A stretch of DNA of 64,000 bases, taken from Tritrichomonas musculus. Taxonomy: Eukaryota > Parabasalia > Tritrichomonadida > Tritrichomonadidae. The stretch lies in NCBI GenBank assembly GCA_039105265.1, contig JAPFFF010000015.1, positions 2,976,001 to 3,040,000 of the forward strand, written 5' to 3'. Shown one piece after another: positions 11,205 through 22,072 of this stretch. The translations under genes and the position numbers were made by a program. Within the stretch, counting starts at the first letter, position 1, and each line of letters starts with the position of its first letter. Under the pieces are notes generated by a model. It saw only the letters and a program-made list of their open reading frames with translations. It made no database searches and was not told the origin of the DNA.

Positions 11205-11750
11205 TTCGATTCAAGAGCAGCTAACCTAGCTTCCAATGCTGCTATCTTATTTTGTAGTTCTGGAATATCTGTTTTCAAAGCATATTTATCTTGGAGAAAT
11301 GCAAGATTAACAACACAGTTTAAGTTTGTTTCATCATAATCTTCATTTGCAATATAGCAACTTATTACATTGATTCTATGTCGGTTATCTAAATCATAAA
11401 CTACTCCACAACTTGTACTCATTTCTAATGTTAATGTTATATTTTGAACACCATTATTTTAAACATAATCATTATTATTAATACCTGATATAGTGAATAT
11501 TCCTTTATATTTAATATTTTCATCAGTTTTATCATATCCATCAAATAACATTCCATATTGTTTCCATTTTTCTAAATATTGACTTGCATTAGTATAAAGA
11601 ACCTAAATAGTATTAACGCCATTGCCTCCATCATAAGTTAATTCTAATCTTCATCATATTGTATTCTATTATATTTAATTAATTGTTTTTTTGTAATTTG
11701 CTTCTGATGAAGATTAAAAATAGGGTATTTCAAACCTGGGCAATCTCAAT
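11201..11750 (-). pseudogene. Broken gene remnant next to the Maverick-like terminus, C-terminal coiled coil
   Basis: The minus strand carries a decayed coding region whose last 73 codons (11201-11422) are still open and end in a heptad-patterned coiled coil (ELQNKIAALEARLAALESK). The more distal sequence is rich in Tyr, Asn and Gly, like a beta-structured domain. A globular part followed by a terminal coiled coil would suit a fibre-like or structural protein of a virus-like element, but I do not recognise the family. It is broken by a few interruptions and looks moderately old. Confidence 0.4.
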
Positions 11751-14188
11751 CTTTTTAAAAACGTTTGCCTTTTGATATTTTTTAAAAAAATAAAAATATC
11801 TAGTTTATACTTGAATTTTATTTTAATAAAAATATATAATCATAGTTAATAAACAATATTATAAATGAAAACATTTATTAATTTAATCAATCTTTAAAAA
11901 ACTTCAATAATTGATCAGATTTGTTTTTATTATTTCTCGAAATTGAACAGAGGAATATGCTCAATATTTGACCAACAACTTGTTAGACATATAAATATTG
12001 TCTGGTATCAATTATATCCTGAAAACTAGAACAGAAAAAATTTCGAACACTTCTGTTTATTAATATTATATTAAATTTTTTAATAAGTAGAAGAATTCTC
12101 ATAATTTAATTTAATCATTAAAAGTTAACTTAAAGAATGTTATTAACTTGATTTTTATAGTCGCATAAGCAATGAATAAAAAGAACTAAGATGAATTAGA
12201 CAAAAATCAAAAATGATAAAAAACATTTAAAAGCAAAATCAAGAAAAGAAATAAATACACAGCAAATAATGGTTTATAGATTATAGCAGCTATTATTTTC
12301 CATCTCTAAGCTGTATTCCGTAAAACTTTAATCCCGACGATGAATTTGAAATTGTCAATCTGAAGCTTAAATGGTGAAATCTCTGCAGAAGATCTCACAA
12401 TTTACGTTCCAGAAGCTTAAAACATGAGCTTCCTCGCAAAAAAATGTTCGACATTTCTAAATCTCAGAAATTTAGCTGGTAAATCCTCCTGCAGTAGGAA
12501 TTCACAAGCTAAACCTCCAAGATATAGACTGAGAACATCCCTGCAGAAGAAGTTCAAAATCTAAGTCCCAGAGTTCTTGTTAAAAAAGGCGCCACAATAA
12601 TAAAAATGCTTATCGTTTCTACTTTTTGAATCATTGTATCGTTTTTAATTCAATTTTGGTTTTGCGTATTTATTTGGTCGTTTTTGATCGTCCTTATTCA
12701 ATTTTTTTTCTGATGATATTTGCACACGCCCTTTCAAAAAGCTGGCACGAAAATTCAATACTTCTACATAGAGCCTTAAGAAAAATTTTAAATTTTAAAA
12801 TTCGATCCTTTTCGTCTTATGAATGCTGTTTTATAGCAAAATATTGTTAACTCTATAGAAAAAAGTGTTTACCATATATTTAAATCATTAATTTCCTAAT
12901 TCCAACTACTTGATAACACAAAATATTATCTTTTTAAAAAACATTAAGGGTGTAGTTGGATTTGCTTTTGATTGAGAGAGTTATAGAAAAAAAATTGTAT
13001 TCGTATAGAATATTTTGAGAGAGCTATTCAAATTAATTGAAAGACCATTCAAAATGATCCAAAAAAAAAGCATTTTATATGATCACAAAAGAAAAATGGT
13101 AACTAACCAAATAAGCAATTGTTCGTAAAATAATCTGAATTTTATTTTCATCAAAAGAACTTCTAGAAAGAATGAAAATTTAATAATTTCAAAAAAATAA
13201 AAAATGCAAGGATTTGGTTTTGCTTTATTTAAAGGGAAAAATCAAAAAGAGTAAAAACATAGTATACATACATAAATAACTGATTATTTCCAGCTTAATG
13301 GATCAATTAATATTCGACTAAAATCGTTAGACATGAAATTAGAGCCATTTAAAAAAAGATCGCTAAAAAAGCTAAATCTTCATAGGTTCCGATCAAAATA
13401 AAAGTTTGTAAAGTATATTCAAGTATAAAATTGGATAATTAATTACTACATCCGCCAAAAACGTCGATAGCATTTAAAGATATCATTTCGATTTTGAGGT
13501 TTTTAATAAAAAAAAGTGATCTTTTGTTCCAAATGAATTCATAAAACCATGCACTTGTTGTTGCACGGGTTTATTTGCAATATAAGGGCTAGAATTTGTG
13601 GAATAAAAAAATAAAAATTTTTATAAAAAAATATTGATAGGATTTTATTCAATATTTTAGTTTTTGTATATATTTTAATAATGATAATTAATTTCTATTA
13701 ATAAAGTATTTATATGATATATATATATTGAATAAACATTATAATAATGATATAAAATAATATATTTCATTTATTAACTAATATATTAACATTTATATTT
13801 ATTCGGAAGTTTAGAATTAAAAAAATCTTTCAATATTTTGAATTAATTCAAATTTCCAAAATCAACTCTATTTGCAATATCTTTATATTAATAAATTAAT
13901 TCAATTATTAATGTCATATATAAATTCAGACCATAATATAACACATAAATATAATTTATAAATGAATAAATATAAATTATATTAAAAATTATTTGGAATA
14001 TATAAAATCTATAGTTATTTAGTACGAAAAAATTATATTCAATTTTTTTGATATAGCTCATAAAAAGTGATTTTCATCCTACTACTCCCTTAAGGAAAAT
14101 GAAATTTTTTGATTTAAAATAATAAATTATATTACATTAGTCTATTTTTTTCATAAAAAAATATTTATTCATAAACTTTTTCTCACTC
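11751..14188. other. Intergenic, AT-rich, with a degenerate tandem repeat
   Basis: No convincing gene. A 74-codon frame at 12626-12850 has no recognisable domain, no upstream initiator and skewed composition, so I do not call it. A degenerate repeat at 12362-12580 is listed separately. The rest is AT-rich with long A/T runs. Confidence 0.5.
12362..12580 (+). repeat. Degenerate tandem repeat, four units of about 53 bp
   Basis: Four consecutive segments of 50-55 bases each end in a CCAGA-like word (GTTCCAGA, ATCTCAGA, CTCCAAGA, GTCCCAGA), and three carry CTGCAG with similar flanks. Similarity between units is low, so the array is old. It is somewhat richer in G and C than its surroundings. No function is evident. 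Confidence 0.35.
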
Positions 14189-16210
14189 TTAAATCCTAAT
14201 AATTTCAGCATTAGAATCAATTGCCAAATATTGTAAATCTAGAGCTGATGGGATAGATATTTGTTTTAACGATGAACATCCTTTAAAAGCAGAAATACCG
14301 ATTTCTGTAACTGACAAAGGAATCGACATTTGCACCAATGATGAACATCCATCAAATGCGTCCCATCCAATTGAAGTTAATTTTGAAGGTTGTTCGAAAG
14401 TTATTAAAACTAATGATGAACAACTTGCAAAAGCATATCTTCCAATTGATGTAACTGAAGAAGAAATTGTAACTTCAATCAAAGAAGAGCATTCATAGAA
14501 AGCGTAATCGCCAATTTGAGTGACAGACGATGGAATTCTAATTTCTTTCAAAGAAGAACATCCACTAAATGTTTCCAAATAAATTTTGTCCAATGATGTT
14601 GGAAAAATGACTTTAGTTAAAGAAGAACAACCTTTAAAAGCATGAATTCCAATTGATGTAACAGAATAAGGAATAACGATTTTAGTTAATGATGAACAAC
14701 CAGAAAGCAAAGATTCTTTAATTTCATCAATTGAAGCAGGCAATTCTATTTCCAACAATGAAGAACAATCAAGGAAGGCATATTCTCCAATTCGATGCAC
14801 TGATTTTGGAATAATCATTTCAATCAATGAAGAACATTTACTGAATGCATATTCACCTATCTTTTGAACAGAATGAGGAATCGTTATTTGACCCAATGAT
14901 GAACAACCACAAAAACTATACTTTTTAATTGATGTAATTGAAGAAGGAAGGTTTACAACTACTAATGATCGACAACCACTGAATGTGTTACTTTCAATTT
15001 CTGTAACAAAAGGAGGAATCGTTATGTCTTTCAATGATGAACATTCATTGAATGCATAAGAACCAATTTCATTAACATTCGGAGGAATGCCAATTTTAGA
15101 TAATGAAATACAGCCATCAAAAGTACTTTTATTAATCTTTGTTAATGAAGACGAAATGTCTATTTTGTTCAGTTTTATGCAACCATGAAAAGAACCTTCT
15201 CCAACTGATAAAACAGAAGATGGAATTGCCATTTCTGTTAATGATGCGCATTCACTAAATGAGTAATCTTTAAGCTTGGTCACTGATGAAGGTATTTCAA
15301 TTTGTGCTAATGAAGAACATCCTCTAAAAGCATTTGATCCAATTTTTGTTACTGAAGAAGGAATCGTCACTTTCACTAATGATGAACAGTCTCTAAACGC
15401 ATTCGATCCAATTGAACTAACAGAAAGAGGAATCGTGATTTCAGCCAATGAAGTGCAACCAAAACAAGCTGAAGAACCAATTGTTAATGAAACAAATGAA
15501 ACAGGCATATAAGAAGACAAATTTTTACGAAATTCATTCCATTTATGCGAGCCGATTGCACAATCAATTGTTATTTTGGTCAATGATGAACAGCCAGAAA
15601 AGACAAAATTTCCAATCATTTCAACCGAAGAAGGAATCGTTATTTCTTTTAATGATGAACATTCAGCAAAAGCTGAATTGCCAATCAATGTAACTGACGA
15701 TGGAATTATTATTTGCGTTAATGACTTGCAGCCAGCAAAAACAGATTTTCCAATACATGTCACTGAAGATGGGATTGTTATTCTGATCAACGAAGAACAT
15801 CCACTAAAAGTGTTATCTTTTAGCATTGTAACTGTCGATGGAATTGTGATTTCTTTCAAAGATGAACACTTTGAAAATGCAGATTTTCCAATCTTTGCTA
15901 CTGAAGAAGGAATGATTATTTGAACTAATGACTTGCAGCCAGCAAAAGAATCATTTCCAATTTTTATAACTGATGAAGAAATTGCTATTTTTTTCAAAGA
16001 GGAACATTCAGCAAATGATGAATCTTCAATTTCAGTCACAGATGATGGAATTGAAACTTCAGATAATTTCTTACATCCTTTAAATGTGTTTGACTTAATT
16101 TGTACTTCTGGATAAGACAACAAAAGATAAACAATATCAATGTTATTTTTCAGAGCAGCATAATGTAATGGAGTGAAAGTATTTAAAAATATTAAATTAA
16201 AAAATATCAT
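14189..16210 (-). CDS. BspA-type leucine-rich repeat protein with N-terminal ankyrin unit
   Basis: A 673-aa frame. Residues about 12-36 form one ankyrin-type unit (TPLHYAALKNNIDIVYLLL), and residues 37 to about 655 are roughly 25 LRR_5 (Treponema pallidum/BspA type) repeats of 23 residues with the pattern CSSLxxIxIPSSVTxIGxxAFxG. One longer irregular insert near residues 224-255 interrupts the regular spacing. BspA-like proteins are a huge trichomonad family, many of them surface or secreted adhesins. This one has neither a signal peptide nor a C-terminal membrane anchor, and its ankyrin start suggests a cytosolic protein or a fragment of a larger one. The gene just upstream encodes the DUF3447/ankyrin half normally found before such an ankyrin-LRR tail, and the 54-nt gap contains stops in frame. 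The predicted ATG is therefore only the first available. Confidence 0.85.
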   Translation of the reverse strand: MIFFNLIFLNTFTPLHYAALKNNIDIVYLLLSYPEVQIKSNTFKGCKKLSEVSIPSSVTEIEDSSFAECSSLKKIAISSSVIKIGNDSFAGCKSLVQIIIPSSVAKIGKSAFSKCSSLKEITIPSTVTMLKDNTFSGCSSLIRITIPSSVTCIGKSVFAGCKSLTQIIIPSSVTLIGNSAFAECSSLKEITIPSSVEMIGNFVFSGCSSLTKITIDCAIGSHKWNEFRKNLSSYMPVSFVSLTIGSSACFGCTSLAEITIPLSVSSIGSNAFRDCSSLVKVTIPSSVTKIGSNAFRGCSSLAQIEIPSSVTKLKDYSFSECASLTEMAIPSSVLSVGEGSFHGCIKLNKIDISSSLTKINKSTFDGCISLSKIGIPPNVNEIGSYAFNECSSLKDITIPPFVTEIESNTFSGCRSLVVVNLPSSITSIKKYSFCGCSSLGQITIPHSVQKIGEYAFSKCSSLIEMIIPKSVHRIGEYAFLDCSSLLEIELPASIDEIKESLLSGCSSLTKIVIPYSVTSIGIHAFKGCSSLTKVIFPTSLDKIYLETFSGCSSLKEIRIPSSVTQIGDYAFYECSSLIEVTISSSVTSIGRYAFASCSSLVLITFEQPSKLTSIGWDAFDGCSSLVQMSIPLSVTEIGISAFKGCSSLKQISIPSALDLQYLAIDSNAEIIRI

Positions 16211-16264
16211 TATTAAACAAAAAAATTAGTTTAGAATTCGATTTATAATTAAATGAAATTTGAT

Positions 16265-17443
16265 TCAAAAAAAAAGTGATTTTGGAATTTGATTTAAAAA
16301 ATATTTTTTTGTTGAAATTATTGTTGAGTATAATAACTTGTTTTGCACTTGTAAAAAAAGATCAACAAATGTATAATAGTCATATTTGCACAAGTAACAA
16401 AAAACTATTCTATTAATGAAATTTTGCGGCATGTATGAAAAGTTATAATAATGAAAACAATAAGCAACAACATTGTCATCGAAATTGTTATCATTGAATT
16501 TCAACTCTTCATCTTTATTCAAAAAGTTGTCCAAAATTGAATTAGTTATATCGTTATGATGACATTTAATTGACTCTTCGAGACATCTTTTGTATGTTTT
16601 GTCTTCTGGCTCAATTTTGTTTTCTTTAAGAAGTTGAATTAATTGAGTGTTTCTGCCATGAATTGAATAAAGCCACAATGAAGGTGTCAATTCTACGTCA
16701 CTTTTTCTTAAGTATTGAATTATTTGAATGGATCTAAAGAAGGCCGCATATTCAATCAACGTCGGTTCTTTGTTCTTGAGTAAAAATAAATTTGTTTCAA
16801 AAATTGAATGCTTTATTGTACTCGAAATTGACAAATTTTGCTCTTTAACGTACGAAATGAATTCATTAATCGAATCTTCTCGAATCAAATTTGCTAAATA
16901 AGAGTCGTTTTGGCCAAACTGACGTTTTTTATCAAAATTATCAAAAATATTTGAATCCATTTTAATAATTTTGCTTTCAATTCTGTGTCTAGTGTCTTCA
17001 TCAACGAAATCTTTTATTTCAGGGAAAAAATAAAAAGAAAAAAATGGATCTGAATCAACTTTTTCAATAATTATATTGGTAATGAGTTGATCAAAAAATA
17101 ATACTTCATTTTTTAAAAGAAAAAATAAAATTAATTTATGGCTCTTGAAAAAATTGAAGATTTCTAAATTTGAAAAAGTTTGTTTGATGCTATCTTTGCA
17201 GTAAATTAAAATTCTCTCAATTTTGGAGAAAAAATCTGAATAGCGGTGATGGTTTTTGGAGATTTTTAATACTATATGAAGAAATTCTTTTAATTCTTTT
17301 CCATTTTCGAGAATTTTTTGATCATCAATATTTTTGATTAAATTTTGGTAATCTGTATCATTATTATCATTACCGTTTTCGATAAACTTGAGTAGAATAT
17401 CATAGAGTTCTTTCTTTTTGTTGATATATTTTTCTATTTCCAT
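16265..17443 (-). CDS. DUF3447/ankyrin-repeat protein, probable N-terminal part of the adjacent BspA-type gene
   Basis: A 392-aa frame. Residues 1-210 are the helical region seen before DUF3447 in trichomonad ankyrin proteins, with the conserved stretch KRQFGQND...IREDSI near 173-192. Residues about 226-345 carry the DUF3447/ankyrin units, starting EPTLIEYAAFF. The last 30 residues run into low-complexity Lys/Phe/Asn sequence. No signal peptide or membrane segment, so cytosolic. A paralogue with the same architecture lies at 56095-57276 and is likewise followed closely by an ankyrin-LRR frame. No TCAYW initiator is visible in the 60 nt before the ATG. Confidence 0.8.
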   Translation of the reverse strand: MEIEKYINKKKELYDILLKFIENGNDNNDTDYQNLIKNIDDQKILENGKELKEFLHIVLKISKNHHRYSDFFSKIERILIYCKDSIKQTFSNLEIFNFFKSHKLILFFLLKNEVLFFDQLITNIIIEKVDSDPFFSFYFFPEIKDFVDEDTRHRIESKIIKMDSNIFDNFDKKRQFGQNDSYLANLIREDSINEFISYVKEQNLSISSTIKHSIFETNLFLLKNKEPTLIEYAAFFRSIQIIQYLRKSDVELTPSLWLYSIHGRNTQLIQLLKENKIEPEDKTYKRCLEESIKCHHNDITNSILDNFLNKDEELKFNDNNFDDNVVAYCFHYYNFSYMPQNFINRIVFCYLCKYDYYTFVDLFLQVQNKLLYSTIISTKKYFLNQIPKSLFF

Positions 17444-18141
17444 TTCTCTTTTTACAAAAAATCAATTATCGATTTTCTTATCGATTTTTTTTATATCATA
17501 GAAAAAATTAAATGCTTAATTCAATTTTATTGAAAAATTAATTTTACATAAAAATTGAAATTAAAATCAAATATTTCAATAAACAAATCGATATATTTTT
17601 TTTATTAAAAGAAAAATATGTTAATATATATATAATAATATTATTATTAGAATTATTTAGTATTTTATTAATCACATTTCCTAAATGCTTTTGTATATTT
17701 TTATCAATATTCTTTATATTAATGCTGATTCCACATAATTATTTATATTATATTTAAAATATCTTAAAAAACAAAATAAAATGAAAGCTTATCATCATTT
17801 TATTTCTTAGTTAATCCAAGATTTACTTCTCTTGGTTTCAAAAAATAAATCATTATTTTCAAATAAGCATGACTACAGTATTAACCATTTTATAATTCAT
17901 AATGAAATTACTCTATATAAAAAAACAAAGATAATACATTTATATTTATTAAATAAATTAATAGTACTTTTATAAAATAACAACACGTATACAGTGAATA
18001 TTAATAAGCCAATTTTTTGGTTCAATGATGTGTGATCAATTTGATTCAAAATCCGTATCATGAAATATCAATCATTCATGTATTAAAAAAATTCTTTTTA
18101 TGATAACTGATCTCAGTAAATCTATTTGAAACATTTTCCAT
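17444..18141. other. Intergenic, AT-rich, no gene seen
   Basis: Separates two minus-strand genes and should contain the promoter of the DUF3447 gene and the 3' end of the Stealth gene. No initiator consensus, repeat or RNA gene is recognised. Confidence 0.5.
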
Positions 18142-19533
18142 TTATATATTCAAGTCTTGTTCTGGAATTGGAGTTTTTTTCAATAAACCAATGAACAAAA
18201 ATTTAATGAACTTAAAAAATGACTTGAAATACTCCAGCCAATCGTAAAACTCACCACTTTTTCTATCAGAATAATAACCTTTCAAATGTTGATCGACATT
18301 TGGCGGTTTGTCTAGCAATTCAAAAGATGACGGCTTGTCAAAAATGAAATCGAGAAATGCTTTGATTCTCTCACGCGAATTCATATCGTCTGTATTTACA
18401 GACAGCAATTTTGGCGGGTTGTCGATGATCTCATACATTCTCTTAAATTTTATATTACTGAAAGATGTCACCACGAAAAGAGCGATTTTTCTTGTCTTCA
18501 TTTTGACAACAGACTGATTTGTGACCAATCCAAATTGAATCATCAATGTTTGCATCTGGAAGTCGTATCGTGATCTGAAACGATGAGAGATTGTTTTATC
18601 TATCTCATCTTTGAAATTTGAATAGACCTCCTCACAAATGGTCTTGGTAAAAGCGGTTGGAATATGTGAATACTCACAATTCATAATTTTTTTGAATTTG
18701 TCATAAAAGTTGAGAATCGTAACATAAACAGAAATCATAAACAAAGTTCCATCGTTTGGCGACTTTTTGTAACTGTTGTCAAATCTTCTGAAAATTTTCT
18801 GAGCATCCGACCAATCTTTTTTCTGCGAATATATGATCGGTTTTCCTTCAATTGTGAAAAAGTCGGAATATTTAAGTGATTGACAGAAAAACATGTCATC
18901 ATTCGAATATATGAAATGTTCCGATAATCCTGGAATCTTGTGAAGTGAGAAATCTATTGCTTTTGAATTGAATGTCGGCAATTTGACAGTTTTCGGAAAA
19001 ATTTCGGATTGCGAGATGATCTTTATTCGAGGATTTGATAAATTAATCCAATAAGGACGCTGATTTCCCCACGTAACAATGAATATATATCGAATCCATG
19101 GTAAGTTTTGCTCAACTGAACGAAGAGAATAACGTATTTCTTCAATATCGACAAATCTATTCAAAAAATCTTTTTTTTTGAATTTTTTATGATGAATAAT
19201 GCTTGCATTTTCCATTTCTTTCAACCATTTCTCATCTCTGCCATCAACCCATGTATAAACTAAATCTATTGGAAAAGGTGACAACCTAGATGAAATAATA
19301 TTATTATATATATTTTTATAGGTTTTATGGATATTAGAATTGAAATCAATTTTAAATCTGTGAAAAATGCTGCTTTTTTGGTTCAATATATAATTAAATT
19401 GAAACCCATATTTAAATAAAAATGCTGGATTATAAACAAACTGCGATAATATTAATAAAATATTCAGAAAAATATAAAATATAGCATAGTATTGGTAATA
19501 ATCCTTATAAATCTTACGGAATTTGGATTTCAT
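18142..19533 (-). CDS. Stealth-family protein (hexose-1-phosphate transferase type), type II membrane
   Basis: The frame is open from 19608, but I place the start at the ATG at 19533 because a TCATA initiator sits 5 nt upstream and the resulting 463-aa protein begins with a short basic stretch and a hydrophobic anchor (about residues 16-31), a type II topology. Using the longer numbering, CR1 is IDLVYTWVDG (114-123), CR2 runs from about 156 to 246 with RYSLRSVEQNLPWIRYIFIV and the NDDMF motif (236-240), and CR3 covers about 314-356 (SHIPTAFTK... and the following helix). These are the conserved regions of Stealth proteins, which transfer sugar-1-phosphates. The family includes the GlcNAc-1-phosphotransferase alpha/beta subunit and bacterial capsule enzymes. 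A role in phosphoglycan synthesis in the Golgi is likely. CR4 is at best partial. The two Asp of NDDMF and the WVDG Asp are intact. Confidence 0.88.
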   Translation of the reverse strand: MKSKFRKIYKDYYQYYAIFYIFLNILLILSQFVYNPAFLFKYGFQFNYILNQKSSIFHRFKIDFNSNIHKTYKNIYNNIISSRLSPFPIDLVYTWVDGRDEKWLKEMENASIIHHKKFKKKDFLNRFVDIEEIRYSLRSVEQNLPWIRYIFIVTWGNQRPYWINLSNPRIKIISQSEIFPKTVKLPTFNSKAIDFSLHKIPGLSEHFIYSNDDMFFCQSLKYSDFFTIEGKPIIYSQKKDWSDAQKIFRRFDNSYKKSPNDGTLFMISVYVTILNFYDKFKKIMNCEYSHIPTAFTKTICEEVYSNFKDEIDKTISHRFRSRYDFQMQTLMIQFGLVTNQSVVKMKTRKIALFVVTSFSNIKFKRMYEIIDNPPKLLSVNTDDMNSRERIKAFLDFIFDKPSSFELLDKPPNVDQHLKGYYSDRKSGEFYDWLEYFKSFFKFIKFLFIGLLKKTPIPEQDLNI

Positions 19534-19536
19534 GTT

Positions 19537-19541
19537 TATGA
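19537..19541 (-). promoter_or_regulatory. Inr-type initiator of the Stealth gene
   Basis: TCATA on the minus strand fits TCA(+1)Y(T/A) and lies 5 nt before the ATG at 19533. It decides the choice of this internal start over the ATG at 19608, which has no such motif before it. Confidence 0.5.
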
Positions 19542-19608
19542 CCAAATCACAATATTCAGAAGTGCGAGAACTTAAATAACGTATTTTTGTATAATTTAGT
19601 ATGTTCAT

Positions 19609-19883
19609 TATCTTTGTATCTTATCAAAAATACTTTAATATTATTTTCATTTTAATATTAATAAACTGCCTAATATTCCATTAATTGGTATAAAATGAAA
19701 TAGATTAATTATTCATCAAAATACTGATCACTTAAAAAAACTGAAATTTGTTTAGTTATCTCTATATCTGATTAATAAATTAATATTATTTATATATATA
19801 TGATTTATTTAATATCATATATAATATATATTTTGGTTATAAAAAAAAATAACTTTTTTAAATAATAATATTTGCATTTTATA
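19609..19883. other. Short intergenic stretch
   Basis: AT-rich spacer between the minus-strand Stealth gene and the Tc1-like element. The final TA at 19882-19883 is one half of the target duplication. Confidence 0.5.
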
Positions 19884-21289
19884 AACTGAGGCCAAAAACT
19901 CAGTAACACCATTGAAAAATATATAAAGTTCTGAAAAAGCAAAAAAGTGACAAATAAAATTTTATATAAAGAATTATTTTATACAATGGATCAACAATTG
20001 GTTATACAAATATGCAATTCAAGCTTAACAAGAAATGAGAAAATAGCAGCATTAATAGAAAATGGCTATTCAAGTCGTTTTATTCAACAAACAATTGGAT
20101 GCGGTCCAAATATTATTTCAACAGTTCGTAAAAGTTTAAATGATTCAGGAGAGCCTCCGGATCAAGCTAAGATCGGACGCCCAACAAAAAAAACTCCTGA
20201 AGTCAAATCATTCGTTATCCAGCAAACAATTTCAAATCCATACGTATCTGGACGTGATTTAAGTCAACAAATTCAACTTTCTAATGATTTTGACGTAAAA
20301 AGTGTCGGCAAATCAACCATTAACTCTATCAGACATGACAATCATTTCCAATTTCTCCCATCTGTCAAAGAGCCTCGCCTTACAGAAGAACAGATTCAAA
20401 AAAGGATCAATTTTTGTTATAGTTACTTGCTTTAGAGAGATAATTTCCCAGTAATTGGATTTTCCGACAAATCTCGTTTTTCATTATGTTCTGATAAAAA
20501 TTGGTTATGGAGACAAAGAGGGCAGCATAATGAAAAAGCAATTCAATATAAGAATAAATATGAAGGATCAATTATGGTCTGGGGAATGATCGCGCCAAAT
20601 TATAAACCTGAAATTTTCATTTTTTCAGAATATGAAAATTCAAAGGTATATCAAGACATGTTAAATGAAAAAAATTATTTAAATGATGCATTAACCTTCT
20701 TTACTGGAAATTTTATATTTCAACAGGATGGAGCACGGACACACACAACACCAGATTCTATAGATTCGATAAGTAACGTTTGTGATCTTATTATCAACTG
20801 GCCACCAAATTCGCCAGATCTTAATCCAATCGAAATGATTTGGTCGTTAATGGATAAAACAATTGGTTTTTTCAATCCACAAAACGAAACAGAATTGATC
20901 GATGCTATAAAATATGCTTGGAATGCAATTAAGCTTGACACTATTAATAATTTATGCAACTCATTCACAAGAAGATGCTTTTTATGCTTAAAGAATAGAG
21001 GAAAATGTATTCAGCATGAACTTAGAAAGAAAATTGACTATGATGTTTCACAAGAAGAAATTGATTCTTTATTAGAAGAGTTACAAGAAGATGGAATTAA
21101 ATTTGAAGAAATTGAAATAATTTTACCAAAAATTGAATAAAAAAATTTTTTTTAAACTTTTTGAGGCGGCCAAAATCTCAGTAACATTTAGCACACCTTT
21201 TTCATAAGAATAAAAAATAATTTCTTTTCAATTGTAAAAAAATACTTTTAAAAAGTTTAGCAAGTGTTACTGAGTTTTTGACTTCAGTT
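19884..21289 (+). mobile_element. Tc1/mariner-type transposon, 1406 bp, near intact
   Basis: Terminal inverted repeats of about 26 bp, AACTGAGGCCAAAAACTCAG at the left, match the right end with two differences. Both ends are flanked by TA (19882-19883 and 21290-21291), the Tc1/mariner target duplication. A third, imperfect copy of the terminus lies inside the right end near 21164. One transposase gene fills the element. The single disabling stop and well-matched ends suggest a recent loss of activity; the ends may still be usable by an active relative. Confidence 0.92.
19986..21140 (+). pseudogene. Tc1-like DD34E transposase with one in-frame stop
   Basis: From the ATG at 19986 the frame encodes a 384-codon transposase interrupted only by a TAG at 20433-20435; an upstream in-frame ATG at 19947 is possible. 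The N-terminal 130 residues hold the two helix-turn-helix DNA-binding domains and a GRPTKKTPE linker (an AT-hook-like GRP). The catalytic triad is visible: Asp in GFSDKSRF (20466-20468), Asp in QQDGARTH (20727-20729) and Glu in SPDLNPIEMIW (20832-20834), with 34 residues between the last two, hence DD34E as in Tc1 rather than DD34D as in mariner. All three acidic residues are intact. The frame before and after the stop is the same, so one substitution inactivates it, separating the DNA-binding half from the catalytic half. Confidence 0.9.
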
Positions 21290-21426
21290 TAAATTATAGT
21301 ATTGAATTGGAAAACTACCTCCTTAAGAAAGAATATTTTGCATTTATGATAAATATAATAATGTAAAATATTTTTATTAATTGTTAAAAAATCTCTGAGA
21401 AAAGTGTATATCTATAAAGATAAATA

Positions 21427-21816
21427 CAGTAAGGTTTCAAAATTGGAAAACGTTTCAAAATAGGAAAATCGACTTTTTGAGAAAAAAATTTTCATTAATA
21501 AAAATGAAAGAAATAAGGAAATAGAGAGAAAATCTTGTCTAAACCTACCATTTTAAGAAATAATATTTCCATGATTAAGTTTATCACACAGCTGTTTGCG
21601 ACATTATATTCATCAAATAGTGCTTTCCTATCTCTATATGAAAAAATGAGCATCATTCAAAAAGTGGATTTTCCATTTTTGCAACGCTATAAAGGAAAAT
21701 CCAAATTTGAATTAAATTCGTTATTTTGACTTTTATTTTAAATTCATTTTAATCGTTTTCTATGAAAAAGTAGATTTTCCTCTTTTGAGACGTTTTTGAA
21801 TTTTTCAACCTTACTG
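21427..21816. mobile_element. TA-flanked MITE, 390 bp
   Basis: Left end CAGTAAGGTTTCAAAATTGG and the inverted right end (CAGTAAGGTTGAAAAATTC when complemented) stay similar over about 55 bases, including GGAAAATCGACTTTT against GGAAAATCTACTTTT. TA flanks both sides (21425-21426, 21817-21818). This is the format of a non-autonomous Tc1/mariner-like element. A 64-codon frame inside shows no domain. Its CAGT terminus resembles that of the next element (CAGTTG), but the rest differs. Confidence 0.75.
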
Positions 21817-22072
21817 TAGATTTTTAAATTGATATGAGGTTTTGATAATTTAAAATCATAATATCTTTGTAAATATTCTATTTTAACTAAAAATTACTTT
21901 TCATATAATATTATTGCATTATTAATAAATGGATACAGTTGTTCCACTTTTGTAACGGAAAAATCCACTTTCGTAACAGAAAATGTAACCACCAAAATTT
22001 TCAAAATTAGTTATCACCTAACTTTTTGATTTTTTATCCACTTTCGTAACCGAATTTTCCACTTTCGTAACA

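Noticed and set aside
12626-12850. 74-aa hypothetical gene
   Set aside because: No initiator, no domain, and composition compatible with a chance frame.
15276-16115. Several plus-strand frames of 60-115 codons opposite the BspA-type gene
   Set aside because: Shadows of the repetitive leucine-rich repeat codons on the other strand.
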